From an uncultured beta proteobacterium (GTDB taxonomy: Bacteria; Pseudomonadota; Gammaproteobacteria; Burkholderiales; Burkholderiaceae), in contig CAIYZI010000309.1 of the NCBI GenBank assembly GCA_903930665.1, positions 1-6,254 on the forward strand: a DNA stretch of 6,254 nucleotides, written 5' to 3'. Both the position numbers and the translations under genes were made by a program. Positions 5,714-6,254 of this stretch are shown in pieces. Below the pieces are notes generated by a model. That model was given only the letters and a program-made list of their open reading frames with translations. It was not told the DNA's origin and made no database searches. The stretch's first letter is position 1; every line of letters begins with the position of its first letter.

Positions 5714-6254
5714 TTATTCGGCTCCAAAGAAAAACAGCGCAATCCTCTTGATAAGGGCCTTCATTTGAGTTTCAACTATCTCGCGAGAACCCTCATCTTG
5801 CAGGGCTTTTTCATTCTCAACTTTTCTATCAGACAGCACTTTTGAAATCTGATCAATTAATTTAGGGGATGCCTTAAAGAATGGCGCAAGATTATCCCGA
5901 GTTACCTCTAACAAAATACCATTAGACCTAGCATAAACGTTAGCTGATCTTGGTTCACCTGTTAATAAAGACATCTCACCCACACAGTCGCCTGGCCAGA
6001 GTGAGGCGACGATTAAGTCTTTACCGTCTTTTCCTGGAATACCAACTTCAAGATGTCCTTCAGAAATAAAATACATACTTTGCGCATGCTCGCCAATTTT
6101 TATCAGATGATCGCCATGTTCAAATTGAACAGATCGAATGGACTGCGAAAGCTCCTCAATCTGCTCCTCACTGAGCACCTTAAGAATGCTGTAGCGATAG
6201 ATATCTAGGAGCTTTTGTTTTATATCGGATGCTTCAGCTCTTGGGCGCAATATC
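5714..6254 (-). CDS. Cyclic-nucleotide-binding domain protein, C-terminal part; probably a MscS-like channel
   Basis: The frame is open to the right edge, so the start and N-terminal part are missing; about 180 residues are visible. Numbering from the TTG at 6250-6248, which is probably internal, a Crp-type cyclic-nucleotide-binding fold spans about 23-140. The beta-roll begins with VQFEHGDHLIKIGEHAQSMY (41-60). The phosphate-binding cassette GEMSLLTGEPRSANV (91-105) retains the glutamate, Arg101 and following serine expected for cAMP or cGMP contact. A lysine- and glutamate-rich helix (about 141-170) and a final FFFGAE tail follow. No helix-turn-helix follows the domain, so it is not a Crp/Fnr transcription factor. 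Many betaproteobacterial small-conductance mechanosensitive channels end in just this way, including the basic-aromatic last residues, so a ligand-tuned MscS-type channel is the best inference. Other hosts of the domain remain possible. It is tandem with, and upstream of, the OFA transporter across 262 bp, which suggests separate transcription. Confidence 0.82.
   Translation of the reverse strand, partial: ILRPRAEASDIKQKLLDIYRYSILKVLSEEQIEELSQSIRSVQFEHGDHLIKIGEHAQSMYFISEGHLEVGIPGKDGKDLIVASLWPGDCVGEMSLLTGEPRSANVYARSNGILLEVTRDNLAPFFKASPKLIDQISKVLSDRKVENEKALQDEGSREIVETQMKALIKRIALFFFGAE

Noticed and set aside
5708..5845. A 45-codon plus-strand frame starting ATGGATTTATTC, opposite the nucleotide-binding gene
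   Set aside because: It has no Shine-Dalgarno sequence, its product is not recognisable, and it is antisense to a well-supported coding region.

Overview
The window is a stretch of bacterial chromosome, most likely from a betaproteobacterium of the Burkholderiaceae and plausibly Polynucleobacter. This is inferred from protein flavour (yicC-gmk facing rph-rdgB-hemW, and a beta-proteobacterial type of OFA transporter), moderate GC genes, AT-rich short intergenic gaps and compact packing. No marker gene settles the genus. There is no sign of a mobile element, phage, CRISPR array, tRNA or rRNA.

Layout. Positions 1-1098 (minus strand) hold a yicC-gmk operon: a complete YicC-type endoribonuclease, then the first 52 codons of guanylate kinase, cut by the left edge. 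A 53-bp gap (1099-1151) separates it from a divergent plus-strand operon, rph-rdgB-hemW (1152-3692). The rph-rdgB gap is 26 nt, and rdgB and hemW overlap by 8 nt if the GTG start of hemW is used. A strong bidirectional hairpin terminator (3740-3771) closes this operon and also serves the converging minus-strand gene. That gene (3814-5451) encodes a 545-residue OFA-family major facilitator with an extra C-terminal membrane helix. A 262-bp AT-rich regulatory gap (5452-5713) carries a 32-bp inverted repeat that overlaps a candidate promoter. The right edge (5714-6254, minus) holds the C-terminal part of a protein ending in a cyclic-nucleotide-binding domain, probably a MscS-like channel.

Function. 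The left two thirds are housekeeping: nucleotide metabolism and pool cleaning (Gmk, RdgB), RNA processing and decay (YicC, RNase PH) and heme trafficking (HemW). The right third is envelope physiology: uptake or exchange of a small carboxylate, and a probable nucleotide-regulated membrane protein.

I found no clearly new multi-gene system. The observations most worth following are the 32-bp dyad upstream of the transporter, the fused thirteenth helix and two-cysteine external loop of the transporter, its lack of a lysine in TM11, and the possibly leaderless yicC transcript.
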